A stretch of DNA of 64,000 nt from Catellatospora paridis (GCF_009720365.1 NZ_ML769315.1:155621-219620), one strand, 5' to 3'. Counted from the first letter of the stretch, positions 42,865-52,326 are shown. Notes: generated by a model not told the origin, from the letters alone. Translations and numbers: made by a program.

Positions 42865-43806
42865 TCAGCTCAGCCCGGCCATGGCCTCGCGGGCCTCGTC
42901 GCGTACCGCCGGGGAGGTCGAGGTGGTCAGCACGTGCTCCAGCGCCAGCCGGTATGCCGCCGTGTGCGCCTGCTCCGCCGGAACGGCGATGTCCGGCACG
43001 ACGCCGGTGCCCTCCCAGTTGGTGCCGGTCACCGGGTTGATGGAGCGGGCCACCGGGACGGTGATCTCCAGGGTGGGGGTGATCGGGAAGCGGTCGGTGG
43101 GGTGTGCGCCGCCGCGGGTGGTCTCGCCGATCAGGGTGGCCCGGCCCTGCGTCTGCAGGTTGTACGAGAGCTCCTCGCCCGCGGAGAAGGTGAACCCGCT
43201 GGTCAGCACGTACACGGGACGGTCGAGGTAGCGCTCGCCGGGCAGGTAGGCGATGCTCCAGTACTGGCGGAGCGAGCTGCCCGCGCCGGATTCGATGCTG
43301 TTGAGGTGGGTCTCGCCGTCGGGGAAGAAGTAGCTGGTCCAGAAGATCGCGCCGTCGGGTGAGCCGCCGCGGTTGCGGCGCAGGTCGATGATCAGCGCGT
43401 CGGTCTGCGAGACCAGCTCCATCGCCGCCGCGATCGCACGGCCACCGAGTCCCGCCGCGGTGACGCCGCGCAGATCGAGGCAGCCCACGTTGCCGTCGAG
43501 GCGTTCCACCCGGGCGATGCCGTGGTTGGTGACCCGCAGGTGCTCCCGGTAGACCGCGTCGGCCTCGGCGGGGTCGACGGTGGCGTGCAGGCGGGCGTCG
43601 CGGGCGCGTACGCGCAGATGCTTGTCGGCGCAGTGCTCGGCCAGCGTCAGGGTGAGGGCGTCGGCGAGCGCCGCCTCGTCCATGCCGTCGTACTCCCCCT
43701 CGGTCAGGCGGCGGCGCACGTCGGCGGCGGCCGGGACGGCGCGCTCGGGGAACACGTAGTTGGCGCACATGAGTTCCATGGCGCGTTCGACCAGAATCTT
43801 CGGCAT
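42865..43806 (-). CDS. S41-family (IRBP/Tsp-like) peptidase
   Basis: A 313-residue protein. An N-terminal helical domain (residues about 1-100) typical of the IRBP-type S41 group is followed by the protease core. Landmarks are GNVGCLDLRGVTAAG, DALIIDLRRNRGGSPDG and the nucleophile Ser in LTSGFTFSAGEELSYNL. GTNWEGTGVVPDIAVPA closes the domain. There is no signal peptide, so it acts in the cytoplasm. ATG 43806 is preceded by TACGGT seven bases upstream, a leaderless-type promoter; a GTG at 43815 is the alternative. Confidence 0.82.
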   Translation of the reverse strand: MPKILVERAMELMCANYVFPERAVPAAADVRRRLTEGEYDGMDEAALADALTLTLAEHCADKHLRVRARDARLHATVDPAEADAVYREHLRVTNHGIARVERLDGNVGCLDLRGVTAAGLGGRAIAAAMELVSQTDALIIDLRRNRGGSPDGAIFWTSYFFPDGETHLNSIESGAGSSLRQYWSIAYLPGERYLDRPVYVLTSGFTFSAGEELSYNLQTQGRATLIGETTRGGAHPTDRFPITPTLEITVPVARSINPVTGTNWEGTGVVPDIAVPAEQAHTAAYRLALEHVLTTSTSPAVRDEAREAMAGLS

Positions 43807-43848
43807 GGCCGACACCGTAGCGACCTCGGCTGACAGGTCGCCACGGTG

Positions 43849-45990
43849 TCAGCGCAGGCGGTGGCGCGGCCCGCTCGTCGCCTGCACCGGCACCCTGGCC
43901 ACCTGGGCCAGCCCGGCCACGTGCGCGGCCAGCCGGGCGCTGGTCAGCTCGCAGGCGGTGATGTCGGTGACGGCGAGCCAGGACATGTGCACGCCGCCGT
44001 CGGCGGAGATGCTCGCCGACCAGCGGGTGCCGGTGGGGTGTGTGGCGATGACGGCGACGCCGACCCGGCCCAGGTCGGCCAGCAGCGCGTCCAGGTCGCG
44101 GAGCTGCTCGGTGTGCTCGCCCCACGGGTCGGCGACGAACAGCAGCTGGATGCCCCAGGCGTCGCCGGTGACGTTGTTGACGCGGGCGGTGGGCATGTCC
44201 GCGGTCTGCGAGTCGTGCAGCACGGCGGCGTTGGCCGCGGCCCGGCGGCCGATGCGCGCGATGGCGTCGCTGACCGACGAGCTGGTGCGCACCCGGTCGC
44301 TGAGCGCGCCGAGCGCGCGCATGTCGGAGCTGCTCAGCCCGGCGACGGTGACCGCCGCGCCGTCGGCCCAGGTCGCCGTGGCGGCCTCGGCGACCAGGTA
44401 GCGCAGCAGGTCGTCGCAGCGCTGCGGGTCGCCGAGCAGCGTCAGCAGGCCGGTGCGCTCGCCGTCGACGAACAGTTCGCCGCCCTGCGGCCAGGAGCCG
44501 ATCTTCAGCAGGCCGGGCAGCAGCGACGGCGTGTCGACGCGGTCGGGCAACCAGGACGACGCCGACAGCGACCACGTGTTGGGCCACTGCACGTCGAACG
44601 GCTCCGGCGCGTCCGCGCACGGGGCGGCGAGGATGATGGCGAGGTCGCCGCCGTGTTCCCAGGCCGCGGCGATGTCCGGCATCTCCCACGGTGCGCGGCC
44701 GCGCAGCCCGGCGGTGAGCTGGCGCAGCCCGGCGTCGAGGCGCGCGGTGGCGAGGTGCCGCGGCGGCATCTCGCGCGCCCGGTAGCCCAGCGGGCTGCGC
44801 ACGCCGCCGACGCCGCGGCGGCGGCCGACCCGCATCCGGTGCAGGCGGCGGATCCGGCGGCGCACCACGACGTGCCCGGCGAGCACCCCGGCCAGCGCCA
44901 GCCCGGCGCCGGCGGCGAGCACCCTGGTGCGGCCGGTGCCGGGGTCGGTCTCGTCCAGCGGGGCGTGCGGCCGGGTGGCCGGGGCGGGCACCGCGGACGT
45001 GGACGGGGCCGCGGCCGACGGCGTCGCGGCAGGTGTCGCGGCGGTCGACGGCGCGGGTGACGCCGGGGGCGGGCTTGCCGGAGTTGACGGCGTGACCGGG
45101 GCCGGGGTGGCGGGCGGTGGCGGGGTGGCGGGCTGCTGCGGGGCGGGCGTCTCGACGGCGGGCAGCAGCAGGCGGCCGGTCGCGTGGCGGATCGCGCCGC
45201 GGTCGTGCGCATCGGCGGGCAGCACGATCCGCCAGCCCGGCTCGATGTGGTTCGGGTTGCGGATCAGCTGCGGGTTCAGTGCCGCGAGCTGCTGGTAGCG
45301 GTCGAAGTCGCCGGTGAAGCGCTGCGCGATACAGCCGAGGTAGTCGCCCTTCTTGACGACGTACACCGGGCGCTCGACGCGCTGGCGCGGCGGTGGGGCC
45401 TGGTGCTGCACCATCGACGCGGCCGCGGGCGCGGCGGCGGCGACCGGTGCGGCCTGGACCGGGGCCGGTGCGGCGTACGCCAGGGCGGGTGCGGCACGGG
45501 GCAGCGCCTGCGCGGCCATGGGCCTCCCGGCGTACGGCGCCGCCGCGACGGAGGCCGTCACGCGGGCGGCGCTGGGCACGGGCAGGGCGGGCAGCGCCGC
45601 GGTCGCCACGCTCGCGCCGGCGAACACCGCGATGAGCGCGCCCACCAGCACTGCCGCGACCCGCTGCTGCAGGCCGAGGCCGGGCAGCCGGGTCGCGCGG
45701 CGGCCGGTGATCCGCGCCCCGAGTTCCACCAGGATGCCGAGTGTGAAGGTGGCCCAGGCGATCCAGCCGGCCAGCGTGAGCACGCGCAGGAACAGGTCGC
45801 CGTTGTCGGCGGTGGTCAGCAGGGCGGTGATCTCGTCGAGCGAGGGCACGTGCCGGGGCAGCGGGTTGCCCGCGAGCTCCACCAGCAGCACGGGCACGCC
45901 CGCGGCGATCGCCACGATCCCGGACAGCGCTGCCAGGCCGGCGAGCAGGCGCAGCGTCCAGTGGGGCCGGTTACGCCGGACTGGTGCCAT
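43849..45990 (-). CDS. LysM-domain membrane protein at end of Tad operon
   Basis: A 713-residue protein. Three N-terminal membrane helices include LLAGLAALSGIVAIAAGVPV and VAAVLVGALIAVFAGASVAT. A LysM domain near residues 210-262 (YVVKKGDYLGCIAQRFTGDF; NPNHIEPGWRIVLP) should bind peptidoglycan. A Pro/Ala-rich spacer and another helix (VLAAGAGLALAGVLAGHVVV) lead to a cytoplasmic C-terminal domain of about 330 residues. This tripartite LysM protein is common in actinobacterial tad loci. It lies 41 bp after the last pseudopilin gene and may anchor the pilus machinery to the wall (inference). Confidence 0.7.
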   Translation of the reverse strand: MAPVRRNRPHWTLRLLAGLAALSGIVAIAAGVPVLLVELAGNPLPRHVPSLDEITALLTTADNGDLFLRVLTLAGWIAWATFTLGILVELGARITGRRATRLPGLGLQQRVAAVLVGALIAVFAGASVATAALPALPVPSAARVTASVAAAPYAGRPMAAQALPRAAPALAYAAPAPVQAAPVAAAAPAAASMVQHQAPPPRQRVERPVYVVKKGDYLGCIAQRFTGDFDRYQQLAALNPQLIRNPNHIEPGWRIVLPADAHDRGAIRHATGRLLLPAVETPAPQQPATPPPPATPAPVTPSTPASPPPASPAPSTAATPAATPSAAAPSTSAVPAPATRPHAPLDETDPGTGRTRVLAAGAGLALAGVLAGHVVVRRRIRRLHRMRVGRRRGVGGVRSPLGYRAREMPPRHLATARLDAGLRQLTAGLRGRAPWEMPDIAAAWEHGGDLAIILAAPCADAPEPFDVQWPNTWSLSASSWLPDRVDTPSLLPGLLKIGSWPQGGELFVDGERTGLLTLLGDPQRCDDLLRYLVAEAATATWADGAAVTVAGLSSSDMRALGALSDRVRTSSSVSDAIARIGRRAAANAAVLHDSQTADMPTARVNNVTGDAWGIQLLFVADPWGEHTEQLRDLDALLADLGRVGVAVIATHPTGTRWSASISADGGVHMSWLAVTDITACELTSARLAAHVAGLAQVARVPVQATSGPRHRLR

Positions 45991-46031
45991 GATTGCGCCC
46001 TTTCGTGTGGCTGCTCGACCGGCGAGCAGAT

Positions 46032-46442
46032 CTATCCGATGAGGAGTGTCGCGGTGGCTTCGCCGGTGGCGGTCCAGGTCGCCCCGCCGAGGAAGGCCAG
46101 GCCGGAGGGGTTCTGGTAGGTGATCGTGGCGCGTACGGTGACCGAGGCGCCGTCGGGCGCGACGGTGACCGTGCCTTCGGCGCCGACGCTGTCCAGGTAG
46201 GCCAGCGCGGCCGCGCTCGCCAGCGTCCCGTCGATGACCCTGGCGTCGCCCTGGATGGCCTGGGCCGGGTCTAGGGCCTGTCCGGCGCTGCGTGCGGCCT
46301 CGGCGGCGACGTTGTCGGCGCGCTGGTAGGCACGCAGCCGCCCGCCGCCGACGACGACCAGGCCGAACATGAAGACCCAGGCCTGCGCCATGATCACCAC
46401 GAACACGGTCGCCTTGCCCGCGTCACCGCGCCACCTGGTCAT
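46032..46442 (-). CDS. TadE/TadG-like pseudopilin, third copy
   Basis: A 136-residue protein. Short basic N terminus MTRWRGDAGKATVFV, then a hydrophobic helix (VIMAQAWVFMFGLVVVGGGR) and an extracytoplasmic domain. It resembles the helicase/secretion neighbourhood pilus-assembly proteins of actinobacteria (Rv3656c-like). ATG 46442 overlaps the previous TadE stop (ATGA). Confidence 0.68.
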   Translation of the reverse strand: MTRWRGDAGKATVFVVIMAQAWVFMFGLVVVGGGRLRAYQRADNVAAEAARSAGQALDPAQAIQGDARVIDGTLASAAALAYLDSVGAEGTVTVAPDGASVTVRATITYQNPSGLAFLGGATWTATGEATATLLIG

Positions 46443-46876
46443 CCGCGGCTCCGGTAGGTGTCGAGCGGGCTGGTGAACGTCGACTCGATCCGGAAGCTGC
46501 CCGGCACGCCCGGCATCGAGATGTCCTCGAATTGGACCTCGCAGACGACCAGCACGGTGACCGTGGCGGCCACGCCCACGGGCTCCTGGAAACCGGTGGG
46601 GTCGACGAGCCGCGCGTCCAGCGGGTCGCAGGTCAGGCCCGCGGCCTGGTAGGCGTTGAGCGCGGCGGTGCGCGCCTCGGTGCGGGCGGTGGCCTCGGTG
46701 CGGGCCAGGCTGGCGGTGCGCGCCGCGTCGTAGGCGGCCGCCTCGCCGGCCTGGCGGGCCAGGCTGTACCGGCCGGCGACCATGACGGCGGCGAAGAACA
46801 GCAGCACCGAGGGCACCAGGATGGCCAGCTCGACGGCGGCCGAGCCGCGGTCCCCGCGCCGCATCGCCGTTCTCAC
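46439..46876 (-). CDS. TadE-family pilus protein
   Basis: A 145-residue protein with the TadE signature GDRGSAAVELAILVPSVLLF: a glycine-acid prepilin-type segment with the conserved Glu, then a membrane helix. The rest is an extracytoplasmic domain with one Cys pair (LTCDPLD; VVCEVQFE). GTG 46876 overlaps the stop of the preceding TadE gene (GTGA); ATG 46864 is the alternative. TadE proteins are minor pilins needed for Flp pilus assembly. Confidence 0.82.
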   Translation of the reverse strand: MRTAMRRGDRGSAAVELAILVPSVLLFFAAVMVAGRYSLARQAGEAAAYDAARTASLARTEATARTEARTAALNAYQAAGLTCDPLDARLVDPTGFQEPVGVAATVTVLVVCEVQFEDISMPGVPGSFRIESTFTSPLDTYRSRG

Positions 46877-47298
46877 GGCACCCACCTCTCCACCGGTCCG
46901 TGCGCCTGCTGCGAGATCTCGAACGGGTTCAGGAACGGGATCAGGCTGACCGCCCGCCCGGTGACGACCACGGTGACCTCGGTGTTGGTCGCGTTGCGGT
47001 CCACGGTGACCGCGGGGCTCTGCAGACCCGGCCCGATCACGCCCAGGAAGTCGTTCGCGTTGGCCCTCGCCGTGGCGTCGGTGCTGCCCTGCTGGCGTCC
47101 CGCGTTGGCGCCCTGGGTCGCCGCGGCGAGCGCGATCGAGCGGGCGTAGAAGACCAGGGCAGTCTGCAGGACCATCATGGACACCAGCAGCAGCGGCGCG
47201 GCGATGATGGCGAACTCGACGGCGCCGCCGCCGCGATCCGGGCACGCCCGTGACCGGCTCCGTCGCCGGAGCCGGTCACGGATCAGGTGCCAGCGCAC
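46873..47298 (-). CDS. TadE-family pilus protein
   Basis: A 141-residue protein. A strongly basic N terminus (RDRLRRRSRSR) precedes RGGGAVEFAIIAAPLLLVSM, the TadE-type segment with the conserved Glu, and a C-terminal extracytoplasmic region (NPFEISQQAHGPVERWVP end). GTG 47298 shares a base with the TAG of the small gene upstream. It is coupled to both neighbours. Confidence 0.82.
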   Translation of the reverse strand: MRWHLIRDRLRRRSRSRACPDRGGGAVEFAIIAAPLLLVSMMVLQTALVFYARSIALAAATQGANAGRQQGSTDATARANANDFLGVIGPGLQSPAVTVDRNATNTEVTVVVTGRAVSLIPFLNPFEISQQAHGPVERWVP

Positions 47299-47531
47299 TA
47301 GTCGCCTCCGTCGCCACCGTCGCCGCCCGGGCCGGCCGGAGCGTCCGTCGGGACCTGCTGCATCCAGCCGTCGGCGATCTCCCACACCGCGGCGGCGATG
47401 GCGGCCGCGGCGAGCGCCATGATGGCGACCAGCACGATGTGCGGCACCGGGCCCTCGCCACGGTCACGGACCGCCGGGGACAGCAGGGTGCGCAAGCGGA
47501 CCTCGATCGCCGCGCATAACGTCGTGAACAT
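47298..47531 (-). CDS. Small membrane protein in the pilin position of the Tad operon
   Basis: A 77-residue protein: a cytoplasmic N terminus of about 35 residues with SPAVRDRGEGPVPHIVLVAI, then a helix (IVLVAIMALAAAAIAAAVWE), then a Gly/Asp-rich tail (PAGPGGDGGDGGD). It lies between tadC and the first tadE, where the Flp pilin gene is often found. Its size and single helix fit, but the usual prepilin motif G-x4-E-Y is not clear, so pilin identity is uncertain. Confidence 0.6.
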   Translation of the reverse strand: MFTTLCAAIEVRLRTLLSPAVRDRGEGPVPHIVLVAIMALAAAAIAAAVWEIADGWMQQVPTDAPAGPGGDGGDGGD

Positions 47532-47545
47532 GTCGCTCCTACTCC

Positions 47546-48424
47546 TCATCGTTGGTTGAACAGACTCACCATCAGCGGATATCCGACCAGGATCAGCAAG
47601 ATCATGATCATCATCGTGGATGGAATGTCCAGCTTGGAGGTGCGTGTCTTGGCTGTTTCCAGAGCGCGGACCCGGATCTGGTCCCGCAGTGATGCCGCCT
47701 GGGCGCGCAGCGTCTGGTACACCTGAGCGCCGTCGTTGCCGGCGCTGCGCATGATGTCGGCGAAGCTGGTCAGCTCGACCACGCCGATGGTGGTGGCGAG
47801 CCCCTTCAGCTCGTCCCAGGGCGCGCGCATCTGCAGTTGGGCACTGAGCAGGGCGGTCCGCAGCCGCACGTACGGCCAGCCGTCGCAGATGCGCGCCGAG
47901 CGCTCCATCGCCTCGACCGCGCCGTGCCCCGAGCGCACCTGGTGCGCGGTCAGCGTCGCGTAGGTGCACAGGGCCCGGACGAACTCGGCCCGCGCGGACT
48001 TCGCCTTGGCCAGCATGTCGTAGTGCGCGAGCGCGCTCATGGCCAGCGCCAGCACCAGGGTCAGCGCCACCGGCACGACCACCGGCAGCGAGCGGCCCGT
48101 CGCGACCAGCACCACCGTCACCACCACCGGCAGCGCCAGGCCGAGCAGGCCCGACACCATCACGCTGGTCACGTGCCGCTCCGGCGTCTTGTCGAGGATC
48201 GCCAGGTCGGCCATGGGCAACCGCAACCTCGACAGCCAGTCGCCGGCGACGGGAAGGTCGGCCGGCGGGGCGTAGTGCGGGTCCACGCCCGGGTGCAGCC
48301 GCCGCAGCGCCGGTCCGAGCGCGGGCGTGGCCGGAACGAACTGCCTGATCAGCAGGTACACCCCGAACCCGGTCAGCGCGCCGCCGGTGATGCCCAGCGC
48401 CAGCCACAGGTTGCCGCCGATCAT
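47546..48424 (-). CDS. tadC: TadC-like type II secretion F-domain protein
   Basis: A 292-residue integral membrane protein. N-terminal helix LWLALGITGGALTGFGVYLL, two central helices (VSGLLGLALPVVVTVVLVAT; VVPVALTLVLALAMSALAHY), a cytoplasmic T2SSF domain (YATLTAHQVRSGHGAVEAME; ELTSFADIMRSAGNDGAQVY) and a final helix (STMMIMILLILVGYPLMVSL). ATG 48424 overlaps the tadB stop. TadB and TadC form the inner-membrane platform worked by TadA. Confidence 0.83.
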   Translation of the reverse strand: MIGGNLWLALGITGGALTGFGVYLLIRQFVPATPALGPALRRLHPGVDPHYAPPADLPVAGDWLSRLRLPMADLAILDKTPERHVTSVMVSGLLGLALPVVVTVVLVATGRSLPVVVPVALTLVLALAMSALAHYDMLAKAKSARAEFVRALCTYATLTAHQVRSGHGAVEAMERSARICDGWPYVRLRTALLSAQLQMRAPWDELKGLATTIGVVELTSFADIMRSAGNDGAQVYQTLRAQAASLRDQIRVRALETAKTRTSKLDIPSTMMIMILLILVGYPLMVSLFNQR

Positions 48425-49326
48425 GACACCACCTCCGCCGGAGCCGGGGCTCCGGACTCCGAGCGCAGCAGCCGTGGCAGGCGCTCCGGCAGCGACAGCC
48501 CGCGGATCCACATCATCAGCCCCACGTACAGGGCCGCCAGCAGGGCGAGGATCAGCTGACCCAGGCCGGTGCGATACGGCGCGGCGTAGCCGGGGTTCAG
48601 CGCGCCGAACAGCACCATGACCACGGTCACCCCGGTCAGGAAGCGCACCGTGAACCGGGCCGACGAGCGTTCGCTGTCCACCGTGGCCCTGGCCACGATC
48701 TCCTCGCCCAGCCCACCGGCGATGTCCAGCAGGGCCAGGTGCAGGCCCTCGCCGCCGTCCGCCGACTGCAGGATGAGCGGGGCCACCACCTCGTCACAGC
48801 TGGGGTCGTCGAGTTCGTCGGCGAACGCGCGCAGCGCGGTGGGCAGGTCGGTGCCCGCCTGCAGGCGCGCGGCCAGCGTGCGCACCTCGGTCGCGAGCAG
48901 CGGCGGGGCGGTACGCGCCGTGGCCACGATGGCGGCATGCAGGCCGATGCCGTTGCGCACGTAGTCGCTGACCCGCCGGGTCCACGCCTCCAGCGCGGCC
49001 AGCCGGGTCAACGCCTTCTTCTCGGCGGTGGCCGCGGAGAACAGCCACGGCACCCCCGGCACCGCCAGCGCGACGATGATCCCGCCCACCGGCCAGCCGG
49101 TGACCAGCCAGGCCGCCGCCCCCGCGCACACCGCGAAGATCAACACACCCTGGTGCGTACGGCGCTGGACGGCGGTGCGCCCCGGCCCGCGCCAGAACCC
49201 GCGCAGCCACAGCCGGGTCGGCGAGGCGGGGCCGGGCGGGCGGCGTGTGCCGATCATGAACAGCACCGCCAGCACGATGCCGGTGCCGGCCGTGAGCACG
49301 GACAGCGCCGCGAGAATCTGGATCAT
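48421..49326 (-). CDS. tadB: TadB-like type II secretion F-domain protein
   Basis: A 301-residue membrane protein. It starts MIQILAALSVLTAGTGIVLA and has a helix pair around AVCAGAAAWLVTGWPVGGII. The T2SSF domain shows LAALEAWTRRVSDYVRNGIG and FADELDDPSCDEVVAPLILQ, and C-terminal helices follow. ATG 49326 overlaps the tadA stop (ATGA). It is the platform partner of TadC. Confidence 0.83.
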   Translation of the reverse strand: MIQILAALSVLTAGTGIVLAVLFMIGTRRPPGPASPTRLWLRGFWRGPGRTAVQRRTHQGVLIFAVCAGAAAWLVTGWPVGGIIVALAVPGVPWLFSAATAEKKALTRLAALEAWTRRVSDYVRNGIGLHAAIVATARTAPPLLATEVRTLAARLQAGTDLPTALRAFADELDDPSCDEVVAPLILQSADGGEGLHLALLDIAGGLGEEIVARATVDSERSSARFTVRFLTGVTVVMVLFGALNPGYAAPYRTGLGQLILALLAALYVGLMMWIRGLSLPERLPRLLRSESGAPAPAEVVS

Positions 49327-50822
49327 TGCCGCACCCGCTTGATGTGCAGCTCCCTGGTCCAGGAGCCCCGGTTGTGCGGGCCGGCCTCGATGTAGGGCAC
49401 CAGCTCGCGCGGGTCGTAGCCGACGTCCATCAGGTCGTCGCGGATGCGCTCCGGCAGGTGCCGCGGCACCGCCCGGCCGTCCGGGCCCGGCCCGAACACG
49501 GTCGTGGTGACCACGCGGTCCTCGCGCATGCCGCCGACCTCGATGACGTGCGAGACGAAGCGGTGCTCGCCGCCGCCGATGGCGCGCTCGTCGACCACCG
49601 CGGTGTACACGATCAGGTCGATGCCCTGCGCGGCCATGCGCAGCGCCTGCTCCGCGCCGATGTCGTTGCCGTACGAGCAGGCCAGCTGGACGATCGAGTC
49701 CATCACCTCGCGGGCCTGCCGGGCGTGGATGGTGCACATCGCGCCCCGGCTGACCGTCATCGCGCGCAGCATCGGCACGATCTCGCGGCCGCGGGTCTCG
49801 CCGACGATCACCCGCCGCACGCCGAGCCGCTGGGTGATCGGCATCATGTCGTGCAGGGTCTTCTCGCCACGGCGCTTGCCGTTGTTGTCGTACTCGCCGT
49901 GGCCCTGCAGGGCTTCGAGGCTGATCACCCAGTTCTCGTCCGACGGGTACAGGGACTCGTGCAGGCCCAGCTCCCGCGACTCCTCCAGGGTGATGTAGGG
50001 CTCCCCCGACGGGATGGTGCGGCCCAGCGCCCGCAGCAGGGTGGTCTTCCCGGACGCGGCCAGCCCCGCGATCATGATGTTGGCGCCGGACTCCAGCGCC
50101 TTGATCAGGAACCGGTACAGCAGCAGGTCGATCATGCCCCAGCGGTCGCGCAGCTCCTCCAGCGTCGCCGTGAACAGGCTGTGCTTGCGGATGTAGACGA
50201 TCGGCCGCGGCGACACCTTGTACAGCACCGTCATCCGGGAGCCGTCGGGCAGCTGCATGTCCAGCTCGGGATTGGACTCCGACAGCTGGCGCTCGGTGGC
50301 CGCCACCCGCATCGCCAGCACCTGCAGCATGCCGATGAGCTCGTCGTCGGTGTCGGCGACCGGCTCCCCCCGGCTGCGGCTGCCGTCGGCGTGGTGCAGC
50401 AGCACCTGGTCGCAGCCCATGATGTGCACGTTGGTGATCTTCGGGTCGTCCAGCAGCCGCTGCAGCCGGCCGGCCCCGAACATGCCCGCCACCACCGCGT
50501 CGAGCAGCGCCTGCTCGTAGGCGGGGCTCACCGGCTGGCCGGCGTGTGCCATCGCCACCCCGTAGTCGGCGATCACCTCGCGGCCGATCCGCGACGCCGT
50601 CTCCCGCCGGTATGCCGCGGTGACATTGGCCGAGTCGGCGAGCAGCCGGGTCAGCGTCTCGGTGACCCTGCCCTGCAGCTGGCGCACCACCGCGTAGTCC
50701 ACCGGCGTCGGGGGTGCGGCGTGCGCGCCGGGAGGCTGCGCGGTGGGCACGCGGGCGTGGCCGTTGACCCTGGGCGCGGCCGTCGCCTCCGGCGGGATCG
50801 GGATGAAGCGCGGGGTCGTCAC
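49323..50822 (-). CDS. tadA: TadA/CpaF-family secretion ATPase
   Basis: A 499-residue ATPase. The N-terminal domain includes GMFGAGRLQRLLDDPKITNV. The P-loop reads GLAASGKTTLL in place of the commoner GxTGSGKTT. Asp box residues lie in YITLEESRELGLHE, Walker B in VRRVIVGETRGREIVPM and the His box in GAMCTIHARQAREVMDS. These identify a type II/IV secretion ATPase of the CpaF subgroup. GTG 50822 overlaps the TadZ stop (GTGA). It powers pilus assembly at the TadB/TadC platform. Confidence 0.9.
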   Translation of the reverse strand: MTTPRFIPIPPEATAAPRVNGHARVPTAQPPGAHAAPPTPVDYAVVRQLQGRVTETLTRLLADSANVTAAYRRETASRIGREVIADYGVAMAHAGQPVSPAYEQALLDAVVAGMFGAGRLQRLLDDPKITNVHIMGCDQVLLHHADGSRSRGEPVADTDDELIGMLQVLAMRVAATERQLSESNPELDMQLPDGSRMTVLYKVSPRPIVYIRKHSLFTATLEELRDRWGMIDLLLYRFLIKALESGANIMIAGLAASGKTTLLRALGRTIPSGEPYITLEESRELGLHESLYPSDENWVISLEALQGHGEYDNNGKRRGEKTLHDMMPITQRLGVRRVIVGETRGREIVPMLRAMTVSRGAMCTIHARQAREVMDSIVQLACSYGNDIGAEQALRMAAQGIDLIVYTAVVDERAIGGGEHRFVSHVIEVGGMREDRVVTTTVFGPGPDGRAVPRHLPERIRDDLMDVGYDPRELVPYIEAGPHNRGSWTRELHIKRVRQ

Positions 50823-51616
50823 GGCAGCACCGGCGTCAGCGGCTCGGTGTCGCGCCGGGACAGCGCGCTGTCCATGCGGCGCGCGGCGATCAGCGCGGTG
50901 ATGCTCTCGTACGCCGCGGCGGACTTGCGCATCAGCGGGGCCCGGCGGCGGCCCCGGCCGTCACCGCACAGCGCGCCCGCGGTCGAGGTGTCCCAGGGCA
51001 GCGACGCCACCACGGGCACGCCCAGGTGCCGGGAGACCTCCCGCCCCCCGATCCCGCCCCCGATGAGTAGCAGGCCGAGGCTGTTCTCCACGAAACCGGC
51101 CGGCAGCTGGCGGCGCATCGCGGTCACCGCCGACACCGCCGGCGACACCGTGCGCAGCGAGTGCGGCCGCAGCGCCAGCAGCACCAGGTCGGCCTTCGCC
51201 AGCAGCGCCCACGGCGGGTGCGCCACCGACAGCCGCCCGCAGTCGGCGATCACCACCTGCGCCGCCATCCGGGCGAAGAACTCACCGAGGCTGGTCCAGG
51301 CCAGGTCCAGGGTGGCGCTCTGGGCGGGCTCGGTCAGGCCCGGCAGCGCCATCCGCTGCTGGCGCGGCGCGTCCAGGTCGATGAGGTTGCCGGCGAGCTC
51401 GGCCTCGGCCGTGCCGCGCAGCGCCGCCGAGGCCAGCGGCAGCACCCCGCGGTTGGCGGGCAGCTCGTAGCGGGCCAGGTAGCCGGCCAGCAGGTCGCCG
51501 CCGGCCGGGTCGCACTCGGCCAGCAGCACCGGCGACGGCCAGGTCAGCGTGAACGCCAGCGCGGCGGTGGAGGCCCCCGGGGAGCCCTTGGCGGAGACGA
51601 TCGCGATCAGAGTCAT
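50819..51616 (-). CDS. TadZ/MinD-like ATPase of the Tad system
   Basis: A 265-residue ParA/MinD-like protein. The deviant Walker A is AIVSAKGSPGASTAALAFTL, missing the usual signature Lys (K-G-G-x-G-K-S/T reads KGSPGAST), as in TadZ-type proteins with weak or altered ATPase activity. ECDPAGGDLLAGYLARYE and VVIADCGRLSV follow the MinD fold. TadZ localises the pilus machine, often to a pole. The gene lies ten bases after cpaB and overlaps tadA. Confidence 0.78.
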   Translation of the reverse strand: MTLIAIVSAKGSPGASTAALAFTLTWPSPVLLAECDPAGGDLLAGYLARYELPANRGVLPLASAALRGTAEAELAGNLIDLDAPRQQRMALPGLTEPAQSATLDLAWTSLGEFFARMAAQVVIADCGRLSVAHPPWALLAKADLVLLALRPHSLRTVSPAVSAVTAMRRQLPAGFVENSLGLLLIGGGIGGREVSRHLGVPVVASLPWDTSTAGALCGDGRGRRRAPLMRKSAAAYESITALIAARRMDSALSRRDTEPLTPVLP

Positions 51617-51626
51617 CGGCGGCCGC

Positions 51627-52292
51627 TCACGATCCGTCGAGGACGAGCACGATGCGGTCGCCGGCGGCGAGCGCGGCCACCGTGGGCGCGTCGACCGTGG
51701 CCACCTCCACGTTGATCACCCACTGGCCGGACCTGCTGCCGGCGGCCAGCTGGACGATCGTGGCGGTGATGGTGCGCGGCGGGACCAGGTCCGGGCCGTC
51801 CGTGTTGCTGCGTACGGGCACGACCACGAGCAGCACCTGCGCCCCGACGGCCAGCCGGGACGCCGAGGGCATCTTGTCCTCGCCGAGGGCGATGCCGATC
51901 AGCTGGTGGCCGGGGGCCGGCACGGGCGTCTCGGTGACCTGGTCCAGGGTCAGCAGTGTGCCCGGGACCAGCGCCATGACGGCGCGCTTGCCGATCACCT
52001 GCGCGGCGTTCGCGGCGGGGATCGGGCGCAGGCCGACCGCCTGGTTGACCCGGACCACGACGAGGTCGTCGTGCTTGATCTGCGCGCCCTTGCCGACCGG
52101 CCGGGCCATCGCCAGGTAGTCGTGCGTGCCGCCGATGCGCTGCGCGACGTACCCCGCGGTCAGCGCACCGACGATGATCAGGAGCACGGCGAGCGCGCCC
52201 TGTGCCACCGACCGCCGTCGGGGAGCGGTGCGGGGCACCGGGATCGGCGCCGCGGGCAGCGCCCGCGCCGGTGCACTGGTGTTGACGGTCAT
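51627..52292 (-). CDS. cpaB: CpaB/RcpC-like SAF-domain protein
   Basis: A 221-residue protein. After a basic N terminus, one membrane helix (ALAVLLIIVGALTAGYVAQR) leads to a SAF domain (YLAMARPVGKGAQIKHDDLV; VIGKRAVMALVPGTLLTLDQ) and a C-terminal domain found in CpaB/RcpC pilus proteins. SAF domains in these proteins may bind wall polymers. It lies within the Tad operon, 34 bp after the PKD-like gene. Confidence 0.78.
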   Translation of the reverse strand: MTVNTSAPARALPAAPIPVPRTAPRRRSVAQGALAVLLIIVGALTAGYVAQRIGGTHDYLAMARPVGKGAQIKHDDLVVVRVNQAVGLRPIPAANAAQVIGKRAVMALVPGTLLTLDQVTETPVPAPGHQLIGIALGEDKMPSASRLAVGAQVLLVVVPVRSNTDGPDLVPPRTITATIVQLAAGSRSGQWVINVEVATVDAPTVAALAAGDRIVLVLDGS

Positions 52293-52326
52293 ACGGCCTT
52301 GCCTCGTTTCTCGACGCTCCGACCGG